Below, piece after piece: positions 18,105-26,176 of a DNA stretch of 64,000 bases. This stretch comes from Minwuia sp. Its GTDB lineage: Bacteria > Pseudomonadota > Alphaproteobacteria > Minwuiales > Minwuiaceae. The DNA lies in assembly GCA_029210175.1 (NCBI GenBank), contig JARGPL010000043.1, positions 62,001-126,000 of the forward strand, in the 5' to 3' direction. The notes below the pieces were generated by a model that worked only from the letters and a program-made list of their open reading frames with translations, searched no databases and was not told the origin of the DNA. Both the position numbers and the translations under genes were made by a program. How positions within the stretch are numbered: position 1 is the stretch's first letter; every line of letters starts with the position of its first letter.

Positions 18105-18497
18105 TCAGTCGGGGATCACCGCCGTGGTCTCGATTTCGATCTTGGCGCGGTCTTCCATCAGCGCGGTGACTTCGACGACGGCCATTGCGGGGAAATGCTT
18201 CCCGAAGCAATCGCGGAATGCGCTGCCCACCTCGCGCACGGCGTTGAGATATTCGCGCTTGCTGGTCACGTACCAGGTCATGCGGGCAATGTTTTCGGGC
18301 CGGGCGCCGGCTTCTTCCAGCACACGCAGCGTGTTGGCGAAGGCCTGTCGTGCCTGCCCGGCGAAGTCATCGGTTTCGAAAATCTCGTCCCCGGTCCAGC
18401 CGATCTGACCGGCCACGAACACCATGGTGCCGCGCGCGGCGACACCATTGGCATAACCCCTGGGGCGTTTCCATTCCGGCGGATTGATCAGTTTCAT
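18105..18497 (-). CDS. RidA family protein
   Basis: A 130-residue YjgF/YER057c/UK114-fold protein. RidA proteins hydrolyse reactive enamine/imine intermediates or act as related deaminases in trimers. VFVAGQIGW, the QARQAFANTLRVLEEAGA helix and FPAMAVVEV match; the family's C-terminal acidic residue is in the KIEIETTAV strand. The canonical RidA catalytic arginine cannot be placed with confidence, so it may belong to a Rid subgroup other than RidA proper. It has a strong GGGGGAGG ribosome site and precedes gcdH. Confidence 0.87.
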   Translation of the reverse strand: MKLINPPEWKRPRGYANGVAARGTMVFVAGQIGWTGDEIFETDDFAGQARQAFANTLRVLEEAGARPENIARMTWYVTSKREYLNAVREVGSAFRDCFGKHFPAMAVVEVTALMEDRAKIEIETTAVIPD

Positions 18498-18556
18498 GTG
18501 CGGCCTCCCCCGCCTGTTGCTCCCACCGTTCTAGACATTCGACCGGGCAGCGGCAA

Positions 18557-19204
18557 TCACCGCTGCTTGACCGGGTCCGGGTCCAGGCGCGCAAATGGGC
18601 GGATCGCGAAGCCGAGGACGCAGGCGTTCAGGATGTGCCAGAGGAAATGCGTGCCGGCCGGGAAGGCATCGCAGATCGGCGCATCAATGGTGCGGAAGAT
18701 GAAAGACGGCACGAAGCAGCAGATGGCGATGGCAATGTCGCGTCCCGCCGGGTGACCCCTGCTCATCAACAGGAACGCCAGCAGTCCGCCAGTGACGAAG
18801 GGGCCGAGGTAGGCTGCACCCCCCACCGGAACAATGGTCCCCATGGCGATGGAGGCGGCGATCATGCCCAGCGGCCAGAATGCAGCCATCCACCAGGCCT
18901 GGCGCAGCCAGCTGCGGGCGCTGAACAGGATTGCGGCCAGCAGACAGAGTGTCAGCGCGACAGTGTCGAGAATGGCGCCGATCCGGTTGGCGTAGGTGTG
19001 GAAGATCAGGCTGCCCACGCCGGTCGCGAACAGCAGGATGACCAGCGTACGCAGCATCCAGTTGCCATCGCGGCCATTGCGGCGCGCGATCTGCCAGAGC
19101 CAGATGGCAGCGATCATGAAGGCGAAGTTGGTAATGGCGTTCAGCGGTTCCCCCAGCAGGCCCGGGGCCAGCCGCTCGCAATAACCGTCAATGTAGTCGG
19201 TCAT
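18557..19204 (-). CDS. Ceramidase-domain membrane protein
   Basis: A 215-residue membrane protein with about seven hydrophobic helices of the alkaline ceramidase (CREST) superfamily. GEPLNAITNFAF, the SLIFHTYAN motif with its Ser/His, an Asp in ILDTVAL and the paired histidines of GTHFLWHILN are the expected zinc-site elements. In this group the substrate may be a ceramide-like or other amide lipid. It starts four bases after the stop of the UbiH-type hydroxylase, so the two are likely cotranscribed. Confidence 0.82.
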   Translation of the reverse strand: MTDYIDGYCERLAPGLLGEPLNAITNFAFMIAAIWLWQIARRNGRDGNWMLRTLVILLFATGVGSLIFHTYANRIGAILDTVALTLCLLAAILFSARSWLRQAWWMAAFWPLGMIAASIAMGTIVPVGGAAYLGPFVTGGLLAFLLMSRGHPAGRDIAIAICCFVPSFIFRTIDAPICDAFPAGTHFLWHILNACVLGFAIRPFARLDPDPVKQR

Positions 19205-19208
19205 GACG

Positions 19209-20411
19209 TCAGGTCCTCAACAGCCTGGGCCGGTCACCGACATCGCCCATGGCATGGCGCATGAAGAACCTGCGCAACGGCCCGGACCGATGCACCGCCG
19301 CCAGAGCCAGGTCACGGGCCAGCTTCAACGGCGGCAGGTCGTTGGAGAACATGCGATTGAGAATGTCCGTCACGGCGGTCAGGGCGACGGAATCGGTGCG
19401 CCGCCAGCGTTCATATTGTTCCAGCACGCTGGCGTCGCCGAGGTCGAGACCAAGCTGCGCTGCCTCCGCCAGGCATTCCGCCAGTGCCGCGACGTCGCGC
19501 AGGCCCAGATTGAAACCCTGTCCGGCAATGGGGTGAATGCCGTGCGCCGCGTCTCCCACCAGCGCCAGCCGGTCGGCGCGGAAAGCATGGGCAAGGACCA
19601 GACTGAGCGGATAGCGGAACCGGTCGCCGACCACATGAACCGGGCCGAGGAAATCACCCACGCGACGCTGGATCTCGGCTGTGAAATCCGCTTCCGGAAG
19701 TTCCATGAAGGCGGGCGCGAGGTCGCTCCGCTCCGTCCAGACCAACGATGCCCGGTTGCCGGTCAGCGGCAGGATCGCAAAGGGGCCGGCGGGCAGGAAC
19801 CTTTCATGGGCAATGCCCTGATGGTCCCGTTCATGAGCAATCGTGCAGACGATGCCGTCCTGCGGATAACGCCATTGCAGACTTTCGATACCGGCATCCT
19901 GCCGCAGGCGCGACATGCGCCCGTCTGCCGCGACACAAAGCTCCGCGCGAACGATGTCTCCATCGCTCAGAACCGCTTCGACCCCCGCATGGGACCGCTT
20001 CATCCGACCAACCGTGACCGGGGCTTTCAGGGTGACGCTGTCCAGTTCCGCCACGGTCGCGAAAAGCGCGCGACGGGTGAAACGGTTCTCCACCATCTGT
20101 CCCAGCGGGTCGTTACCCACTTCACGGTGGTCGTAATGCAGGAACAGCGGGGCATTGCCGTCCGACACACGGATCTGGTTGATCGGCTGCACGTCCGCGA
20201 TCCGGCTTGCGATGCCCAGCCGGTCGAGCATGCGCCAGCTGGCCGCCGCGATTGCCGATGATCGCCCGTCGAAAGGCGGGGCCACGTGGTCTGCAGGTGC
20301 CTCCCGATCCACGATCACGGTGGCGATTCCCGCCCGGCCCAGCGCCACGGCGAGGCTGAGGCCCACAAGGCCCCCGCCAACGATCAGTACACGTGCATGA
20401 ATGTCTGTCAT
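19209..20411 (-). CDS. UbiH/UbiF/VisC/COQ6-type FAD hydroxylase
   Basis: A 400-residue class A flavoprotein monooxygenase, probably hydroxylating the ubiquinone ring. The Rossmann motif VLIVGGGLVGLSLA lies at the N-terminus, a DG-type motif (CVAADGRMSRLR) in the middle and the FAD signature GDAAHGIHPIAGQGFNLGLRD near residue 285. The family members differ in ring position and cannot be told apart by eye. The start is the ATG at 20411; a TTG 18 bases upstream is possible. It heads a two-gene unit with the ceramidase-like gene. Confidence 0.9.
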   Translation of the reverse strand: MTDIHARVLIVGGGLVGLSLAVALGRAGIATVIVDREAPADHVAPPFDGRSSAIAAASWRMLDRLGIASRIADVQPINQIRVSDGNAPLFLHYDHREVGNDPLGQMVENRFTRRALFATVAELDSVTLKAPVTVGRMKRSHAGVEAVLSDGDIVRAELCVAADGRMSRLRQDAGIESLQWRYPQDGIVCTIAHERDHQGIAHERFLPAGPFAILPLTGNRASLVWTERSDLAPAFMELPEADFTAEIQRRVGDFLGPVHVVGDRFRYPLSLVLAHAFRADRLALVGDAAHGIHPIAGQGFNLGLRDVAALAECLAEAAQLGLDLGDASVLEQYERWRRTDSVALTAVTDILNRMFSNDLPPLKLARDLALAAVHRSGPLRRFFMRHAMGDVGDRPRLLRT

Positions 20412-20540
20412 GAGAAGCAGTCTAGCCAAACCTGCGCGCGGGCAACATGCGACCTTCGGGCCTTGGAGCCCCCCGGCGTTTATGCTCTAAAGCCATGCAG
20501 GGCCATGGCGGCGGCAGACAATCGCGGAGGAGCGGCAAGG

Positions 20541-20996
20541 ATGAGCACGGCAAGCGGGACCATCACCGAAAAGGGCAAGACCTGGTACCTTGAGGATATC
20601 GAAGTCGGCATGGTGGGCAGTTATACCGCCGAGGTCACGGAAGACCTTATCCAGGCCTTCGCCAATGCATCCGGCGACGACAATCCGCTGCACCTCGACG
20701 AGGAATATGCCAAGACGACCATGTTCAAGGGCCGGATCGCCCACGGCATGCTGTCGGCGAGTTTCCTGTCCACGATCTTTGGCACCATCTTTCCCGGCCC
20801 TGGCGGCATCTACATGACGCAGAACCTGAAGTTCGTGGCCCCGGTCCGCATCGGTGACGTGGTCACCGCCACAGCCGAGGTTGACGAGGTCATGGCCGAC
20901 AAGGGGCGCGTCCACTACATCTGCACCTGCACCGTGGGCGACAAGAAGGTCGTCGTCGGTGATGCCTGGATCATGCCGGCGCGCCGGGGCAAGTGA
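20541..20996 (+). CDS. MaoC-family (R)-enoyl-CoA hydratase (PhaJ-like)
   Basis: A 151-residue hot-dog-fold hydratase. The catalytic Asp/His pair is in FANASGDDNPLHLDEEYA, followed by the RIAHGMLSASFLS helix. Enzymes of this type hydrate trans-2-enoyl-CoA to (R)-3-hydroxyacyl-CoA, feeding PHA synthesis or beta-oxidation. The ATG at 20541 has GGAGGAG upstream; an open extension further upstream is not protein-like. Its stop overlaps the region of the ribF start. Confidence 0.88.
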   Translation: MSTASGTITEKGKTWYLEDIEVGMVGSYTAEVTEDLIQAFANASGDDNPLHLDEEYAKTTMFKGRIAHGMLSASFLSTIFGTIFPGPGGIYMTQNLKFVAPVRIGDVVTATAEVDEVMADKGRVHYICTCTVGDKKVVVGDAWIMPARRGK

Positions 20997-21004
20997 ACGG
21001 TTCC

Positions 21005-21946
21005 ATGCGTATTGCACGGTTGAGCGGGGTCGCACCGGCGGAATGCCGGGGTGCGGCCGTGGCGATTGGCAACTTCGACGGGGTGCACCGCGGGCACCGG
21101 GTGTTGATCGCCCGGGCCGCAGCGGAGGCGGAACGTCTTGGCTGCCCGGCGGGTGTGCTGACGTTCGAGCCGCATCCGCGCGAATATTTCGCGGCCAATG
21201 CGCCAGCATTTCGCCTGACCAATTTCCGCGCCAAGACCATGAGCCTGTGTGGTGCGGGCGTCGATGTCCTGGCTGTCGCACCCTTTGGCAAGACAATGGC
21301 GCAGATGAGTGCGACCGACTTTGTCGATGACGTGCTGATCCGACGCCTGGGCGTTGCGCATGTCGTCGTCGGCTATGACTTCGCCTTTGGCCACAAGCGG
21401 GCAGGCAATGTTGCCATGCTGAAAGCCATGGCGTCGGCGCGCGGCTTTGGCGTGACCGTGGTGGACCCGGTGCGCGAAGGGGAGGAAGTGTTTTCCTCCA
21501 CGCGTATCCGTGATGCCCTCTGGCAGGGTGCGCCCCGTCGCGCTGCTGACCTGCTGGGCCATGATTGGGAGGTCCATGGCCGCATCATCAAGGGTGATCA
21601 GCGCGGTCGGACGATAGGCTTTCCCACGGCGAATGTTGCGCTGGGGGGGTACATCGAACCACAGTTCGGGGTCTATGCCGTCCGGATCGGCTGGGATGAA
21701 GGGGGCGAGACCGTCTGGCGCGATGGCGTTGCCAACCTGGGGCGCAGGCCGACTTTCAACAAGGTCGATGTGCTGCTGGAGGTCAACGTGTTCGACTTCG
21801 CCGGTGATCTTTACGGGCACCATACGAGGGTCCGGTTCATCGATTTCATCCGACCAGAGCAGAAATTCGACGGCCTCGACGCCCTGAAGGCGCAGATCGC
21901 TGCGGATGCGGAAAGCGCGCGCCAGATCCTGGGCGCGAACAACTGA
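21005..21946 (+). CDS. ribF: Bifunctional riboflavin kinase / FAD synthetase
   Basis: Converts riboflavin to FMN and FAD. The N-terminal FMN adenylyltransferase domain has AIGNFDGVHRGHR and the FSSTRIR motif; the C-terminal flavokinase domain (about 180-310) has GRTIGFPTANV and the YGVYAV-like strand. Total length 313 residues is standard. The ATG at 21005 is chosen; a GTG at 20993 overlapping the previous stop is an alternative that would couple translation to the MaoC gene. Confidence 0.95.
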   Translation: MRIARLSGVAPAECRGAAVAIGNFDGVHRGHRVLIARAAAEAERLGCPAGVLTFEPHPREYFAANAPAFRLTNFRAKTMSLCGAGVDVLAVAPFGKTMAQMSATDFVDDVLIRRLGVAHVVVGYDFAFGHKRAGNVAMLKAMASARGFGVTVVDPVREGEEVFSSTRIRDALWQGAPRRAADLLGHDWEVHGRIIKGDQRGRTIGFPTANVALGGYIEPQFGVYAVRIGWDEGGETVWRDGVANLGRRPTFNKVDVLLEVNVFDFAGDLYGHHTRVRFIDFIRPEQKFDGLDALKAQIAADAESARQILGANN

Positions 21947-21974
21947 TTGTTCCGGTCCATCGCCATGGTGGCGG

Positions 21975-22310
21975 TCAGGGGCTTCTGATCGCCCTTTCGA
22001 CCATCCACAGGGCGAGTGTTTCACCCTGATTGATGTCTTCGAACGTGATCCCCGTGCCCTGGCTGCGATGGCTGACGATGCGCGCGGCAAGTGTTTCAGC
22101 AAAGCCGTCGACACTGACCAGGCAGGTGCGACCGGCATTGCTGGGGATCGCTGGATTGACCAGCATGCCACTGGCTGAAACATTCACCGCAGTGAAGTTG
22201 CCAGCCTTGGCGGCCTTGTCCTTCCTGATCCAGACCGCCAGCCCGACAGCGATGCGTGGATGTCGGCGTCGTTCCTTGCCATGCACGTGAACGGACGGCG
22301 CGGTCATCAT
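21975..22310 (-). CDS. PilZ-domain protein
   Basis: A 111-residue single-domain protein. The PilZ c-di-GMP signature is visible as RRRHPR near residue 13 and NVSASGM about 35 residues later (D/N-x-S-x-x-G). PilZ proteins bind c-di-GMP and act on motility, secretion or envelope processes; the target is unknown. The start is the ATG pair at 22305-22310, with a GGGGGGA stretch upstream. The frame is open for 26 more codons without a better start. Confidence 0.82.
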   Translation of the reverse strand: MMTAPSVHVHGKERRRHPRIAVGLAVWIRKDKAAKAGNFTAVNVSASGMLVNPAIPSNAGRTCLVSVDGFAETLAARIVSHRSQGTGITFEDINQGETLALWMVERAIRSP

Positions 22311-22424
22311 CAATCCCCCCGTTTGCCGAACAGAACCCCGTTCAGCGCGTCGGTGGGGATGGTAGGTGAAACATGGGTAACATGCCACCGCACGATTTGG
22401 CTCAGGTGGCCGCGTGCTGGCCAG

Positions 22425-23120
22425 TCAGCGCACGGTCCTGGCGTTCTGGCCGAACATCAGCTTCTTGGCCTCTTCGCTCATCGTCGGCTGGGTGTTGATT
22501 TCCTGGGCCAGTGCATAGGCACGCACCGTTGCCGGGCGTGCCTTCACGGCTTCGTACCAGCGCTTCAGATGGGGGAAATCGTTGAGGTCCTGCCCCTGGC
22601 GTTCATGGGGCACGATCCAGGGGTAGCAGGCCATGTCGGCAATCGAATAGGACCCGCCGATGAACTCCCGGTCGGACAGACGCTTGTTCAGCACGGCGTA
22701 GAGCCGCGCAGTCTCGTTCACATAGCGGTCGATGGCATAGGGAATGGTTTCCGGCGCATAGGTCTTGAAGTGGTGGTTCTGCCCCAGCATCGGCCCCAGT
22801 CCACCCATCTGCCAGGTCAGCCACTGCAGCACATCCCAGCGGCCATGCAGATCGGCAGGGAGGAACTTGCCGGTCTTCTCCGCCAGATATTGCAGCATGG
22901 CACCACTTTCGAAGATGGAGAGCGGGTCGCCAGCACCTGCGGGTTCATGGTCGACCATGGCCGGGATTCGATTGTTCGGCGCAATCTTCAGGAAATCCGG
23001 TTCGAACTGTTCGCCCTTGCTGATATTCACGGGAATGACGCGATAGGGAACGTCCGCTTCCTCGAGAAACATGGTGATCTTGTGCCCATTGGGCGTGGTC
23101 CAGTAATGGAGATCGATCAT
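22425..23120 (-). CDS. Glutathione S-transferase (YfcG/Nu-like)
   Basis: A 231-residue GST. The N-terminal thioredoxin fold begins DLHYWTTPNGHKITMFLEE, with the NNRIPAMVDHE cis-Pro and the ESGAMLQYLAEK glutathione-binding Glu-Ser. The C-terminal helical domain contains IADMACYPWI. The TPN motif at the N-terminus resembles the Nu-class/YfcG disulfide reductases. AAGGGGAAGAG precedes the ATG. No neighbour suggests a specific electrophile. Confidence 0.91.
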   Translation of the reverse strand: MIDLHYWTTPNGHKITMFLEEADVPYRVIPVNISKGEQFEPDFLKIAPNNRIPAMVDHEPAGAGDPLSIFESGAMLQYLAEKTGKFLPADLHGRWDVLQWLTWQMGGLGPMLGQNHHFKTYAPETIPYAIDRYVNETARLYAVLNKRLSDREFIGGSYSIADMACYPWIVPHERQGQDLNDFPHLKRWYEAVKARPATVRAYALAQEINTQPTMSEEAKKLMFGQNARTVR

Positions 23121-23174
23121 GGTCTCTTCCCCTTGGCGTCGGTTGCCTGTCTCTGATTGTCGGCGGCTCTCGTG

Positions 23175-24176
23175 TCAGGCGAAGGCCGCAGCCTGCAGGC
23201 GCTCCATCTGCGGCGACCGCCCGTACATCTCCCGATAGCACTTGGAGAAATGGGAGGCGGAGACGAAGCCACAGGCAATCGCCACATCGACAATCGGCAT
23301 GTTCGACTGCAAAAGCAGGTGCCGTGCCCGGTCGATGCGGATTTCCAGGTAATAGCGCGCAGGCGAACGGCCCAGATGGCGACGGAACAGCCGCTCCACC
23401 TGTCGTCTCGACAGCCCGACATACTGCGACAGTTCGGCGAGCGACAGCGGCTCGGCCACATTGGCTTCCATCAGTTCGATGATCAGCAGCAGCTTGGCAT
23501 GGTGCAGCCCAAGTCGCGCCTGCAGCGGCAGACGTTGCCGGTCACGCGGATTGCGGATGCGGTCGATCATGCAGAGTTCGCAGACCTGCGTCACCACCTG
23601 CTGGCCGTAATGCCCTTCGATCACATGCAGCATCATGTCCAGGGCCGCCGTGCCGCCTGCACAGGTATAGATGCCGTGGTCGATCTCGCAGAGGTCCGCA
23701 TGGACCTCCGCCGTCGGGTACTTCTCGGCAAATGCGGGCAGGGTCTCCCAATGGATGGAGCAGCGCCGGCCGTCCAGCAGGCCGGCGTGCGCCAGCAGCC
23801 ACGCGCCCGTACACAACCCGCCGACGCCGATACCATGGCGGTGCATCGCACGGATCCAGCCGTCGAACTGCGGGCTGCGGAACGCCTCCACCTGCAATCC
23901 TGCGCTCACCAGGATCAGCTCCGGCTTGATGTCATCCAGCGACCGCTGCCGCACGTGATCCAGCGACATGTCGACACCGACTGTCAGCCCGTTCGATGCC
24001 GCGACCGGTTCGCCATCCAATGATGCGATGATCCATTCATAGGCCTTGCGACCCAGGACACGGTTGGCGAGACGCAATGGTTCAACGGCAGAGGAAAACG
24101 CGATCATGGAGAACTGCGGCACCAGAAAGAACAGGACGCGGTGCGTCTTCAGCACGTCAAATCCCTGATCTGCCAT
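23175..24176 (-). CDS. GlxA/GbdR-type AraC-family transcription regulator
   Basis: A 333-residue regulator: a DJ-1/PfpI-like amidotransferase domain (about 10-190, with GGLCTGAWLLAHAGLLDG where the nucleophile elbow sits) and a C-terminal AraC helix-turn-helix pair (AELSQYVGLSRRQVERLFRR and AIACGFVSASHFSKCYRE). This layout matches GbdR, CdhR and SouR, which sense glycine betaine, carnitine and sarcosine. It is divergent from soxBDAG, so sarcosine- or betaine-responsive activation is the natural inference. The ATG at 24176 is chosen for its CGGAGAAA site nine bases upstream; three earlier in-frame starts have none. Confidence 0.9.
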   Translation of the reverse strand: MADQGFDVLKTHRVLFFLVPQFSMIAFSSAVEPLRLANRVLGRKAYEWIIASLDGEPVAASNGLTVGVDMSLDHVRQRSLDDIKPELILVSAGLQVEAFRSPQFDGWIRAMHRHGIGVGGLCTGAWLLAHAGLLDGRRCSIHWETLPAFAEKYPTAEVHADLCEIDHGIYTCAGGTAALDMMLHVIEGHYGQQVVTQVCELCMIDRIRNPRDRQRLPLQARLGLHHAKLLLIIELMEANVAEPLSLAELSQYVGLSRRQVERLFRRHLGRSPARYYLEIRIDRARHLLLQSNMPIVDVAIACGFVSASHFSKCYREMYGRSPQMERLQAAAFA

Positions 24177-24502
24177 AGCTGTTTCTCCGATCATCAGAGC
24201 CTTGTTGCCGGGCCGTTTTTCTGACGCCGTCATGGCGCACGATTTTCTGCCTGAACACAGCGGCACAAAGCCACGACCCGGTCAATCTGTCTTCTGCATT
24301 CACGGTCCAGTTTGCTGTAGGCTCTGCACTGCTTCAATCACTATCGGCAGGCAGTGACTGAAGGGTGGTGTCGCGCTTGATACACGGCATGTCGCGGCAA
24401 GCTGATCGCCGGGGCGGTGCGACTGTCATCAACACCCTGTATTGTGGCGCTTTTCGCCTTGGGCGCGGTGGGACTGGCTCGGGTTTGGGAGATGCTGGCG
24501 GC
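24177..24502. promoter_or_regulatory. Divergent control region between sox regulator and soxB
   Basis: A 326-base gene-free region. CACTGC (24327-24332) and GCAGTG (24351-24356) form an inverted repeat with an 18-base centre, and TCACT-N10-AGTGA (24338-24357) overlaps it. These could be half-sites for the adjacent AraC-type regulator. No clear -35/-10 pair was recognised. Confidence 0.35.
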
Positions 24503-25753
24503 ATGAAGAGATACTCTGCGCTTGAACTGATCCGGCAGGGCCTGACCGGCCACCGCGGGTGGGACCGGGTCTGGCGCAAGCCCGAACCGAAGGAATCCTA
24601 TGACGCGGTCATCATCGGTGGCGGCGGTCACGGCCTCGCCACGGCCTACTACCTCGCCAAGCTGCATGGCATGACCAATATCGCGGTCATCGAGAAGGGC
24701 TGGATCGGCGGCGGCAATTCCGGCCGCAACACGACGATCATCCGGTCCAACTACCTCTTCGATGAAAGTGCCGCGATCTACAATCACGCCCTGAACCTCT
24801 GGAAGGGTCTTGGGCAGGAATTGAACTTCAACATCATGATGAGCCATCGGGGCGTGCTGAACCTGGCGCATGATGAAGGGGAGATGCGCCAGCTGAAGCG
24901 CCGGGTGGAGGCGAACCGCCTGAACGGCGTCGACAGTGAGTGGCTGGATGCGAAGGAAGTGAAGAACTTCTGCCCGTCGATCAATATCTCCGGCGATATC
25001 CGCTACCCCGTTCTTGGCGGCACCCTGCAGCGATCTGGCGGCGTCAATCGCCACGACGGCGTGGTCTGGGGTTATGCCCGCGCCGCCGATGCGATGGGTG
25101 TCGACATCCTGCAGCAGACCGAAGTCACCGGCATCCTGACGGATTCCGGTCAGATCACCGGCGTCGAGACCACGCGCGGCACCATCCGCACGCCGAAGGT
25201 GGCGTCGGTCACCGCCGGGCACACGTCCGTCATGGCGAAGATGCTGGACATTCGTCTGCCGGTGGAGAGCCATCCGCTGCAGGCGCTGGTGTCGGAGCCG
25301 ATCAAGCCGGTGCTGAACTGTGTCGTCATGTCGAACGCCGTGCATGTCTACTGCAGCCAGTCCGACAAGGGCGAACTGGTGATCGGTGCCGGAATCGACG
25401 CGCAGCTGTCCTATACCCAGCGCGGCAACCTGGACATCATCGAACACCAGATGGCGTCGCTGATGGAACTGTTCCCCATCTTCTCGCGCCTGCGGATGAT
25501 GCGGCAGTGGGGCGGTATCGTCGATGTCTGCCCGGACGCCAGCCCGATCATCACCAAGACGCCGGTCAAGGGGTTCTATGTCAATGGCGGCTGGGGGACC
25601 GGTGGCTGGAAGGCAACGCCGGGGTCGGGGCATGTCTTTGCCGATCTGATTGCCAAGGATGAACCGAACCGCATTGCGGCGCCGTTCACCATGGATCGCT
25701 TCGTATCCGGCGCTCTGGTGGCCGAACATGGTGCCGCGGCAGTGGCCCATTGA
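24503..25753 (+). CDS. soxB: Sarcosine oxidase subunit beta
   Basis: The 416-residue FAD/FMN subunit that oxidises sarcosine to glycine. The dinucleotide-binding motif [19 protein letters not shown] lies at about 35-53, the family [10 protein letters not shown] block follows, and H184 in [11 protein letters not shown] corresponds to the histidine that carries covalent FMN. The C-terminal [16 protein letters not shown] flavin loop is intact. The ATG at 24503 gives the usual start MKRYSALEL; the open frame further upstream is not homologous. First gene of soxBDAG. Confidence 0.96.
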   Translation: MKRYSALELIRQGLTGHRGWDRVWRKPEPKESYDAVIIGGGGHGLATAYYLAKLHGMTNIAVIEKGWIGGGNSGRNTTIIRSNYLFDESAAIYNHALNLWKGLGQELNFNIMMSHRGVLNLAHDEGEMRQLKRRVEANRLNGVDSEWLDAKEVKNFCPSINISGDIRYPVLGGTLQRSGGVNRHDGVVWGYARAADAMGVDILQQTEVTGILTDSGQITGVETTRGTIRTPKVASVTAGHTSVMAKMLDIRLPVESHPLQALVSEPIKPVLNCVVMSNAVHVYCSQSDKGELVIGAGIDAQLSYTQRGNLDIIEHQMASLMELFPIFSRLRMMRQWGGIVDVCPDASPIITKTPVKGFYVNGGWGTGGWKATPGSGHVFADLIAKDEPNRIAAPFTMDRFVSGALVAEHGAAAVAH

Positions 25754-25804
25754 CGTGATGAACCGACCGATGATGCAGCCCTTGTTGTTGCGGGAGCCAT
25801 ACTG

Positions 25805-26176
25805 ATGTTCGTGATCGATTGCCCGAATTGCGGTCCCAGGGACCAGTCCGAATTCGTCTATGGCGGGGAAGCGCATATCGCGCGCCCGACGAAATCCGAA
25901 GACATGACCGATGCCGAATGGGGTGAGTTCGTATTCATGCGGACGAACACGAAGGGGCTGTTTGCCGAGCGCTGGTGGCACGCAACCGGTTGTCGCAAGT
26001 TCTTCAACATGCTGCGCAATACAGCCACCGACGAGATTCATGCCGTCTATCGCATCGGGGAAAAGCCACCCAAGGTGGACGCTGACCTGCCCGCCACACC
26101 GGCAGGCGAGGCGTCCATCGGATCCGGCAATGACGCCGTGAAGATCATGCGCGCCGATGCGGAGGCCGGGTCGTGA
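25805..26176 (+). CDS. soxD: Sarcosine oxidase subunit delta
   Basis: A 123-residue zinc-binding subunit of heterotetrameric sarcosine oxidase. The CPNCG knuckle (C6, C9) and the WWHATGCRKFFN block (His and Cys) are the zinc ligands. Family members are about 90-110 residues; this one has a C-terminal extension of about 25 residues. Its stop overlaps the GTG start of soxA, so translation is coupled. Confidence 0.94.
   Translation: MFVIDCPNCGPRDQSEFVYGGEAHIARPTKSEDMTDAEWGEFVFMRTNTKGLFAERWWHATGCRKFFNMLRNTATDEIHAVYRIGEKPPKVDADLPATPAGEASIGSGNDAVKIMRADAEAGS

Noticed and set aside
24341-26041. 566-codon minus-strand frame opposite soxB and soxD
   Set aside because: Histidine- and arginine-rich shadow sequence without domains; the plus-strand genes are unambiguous.
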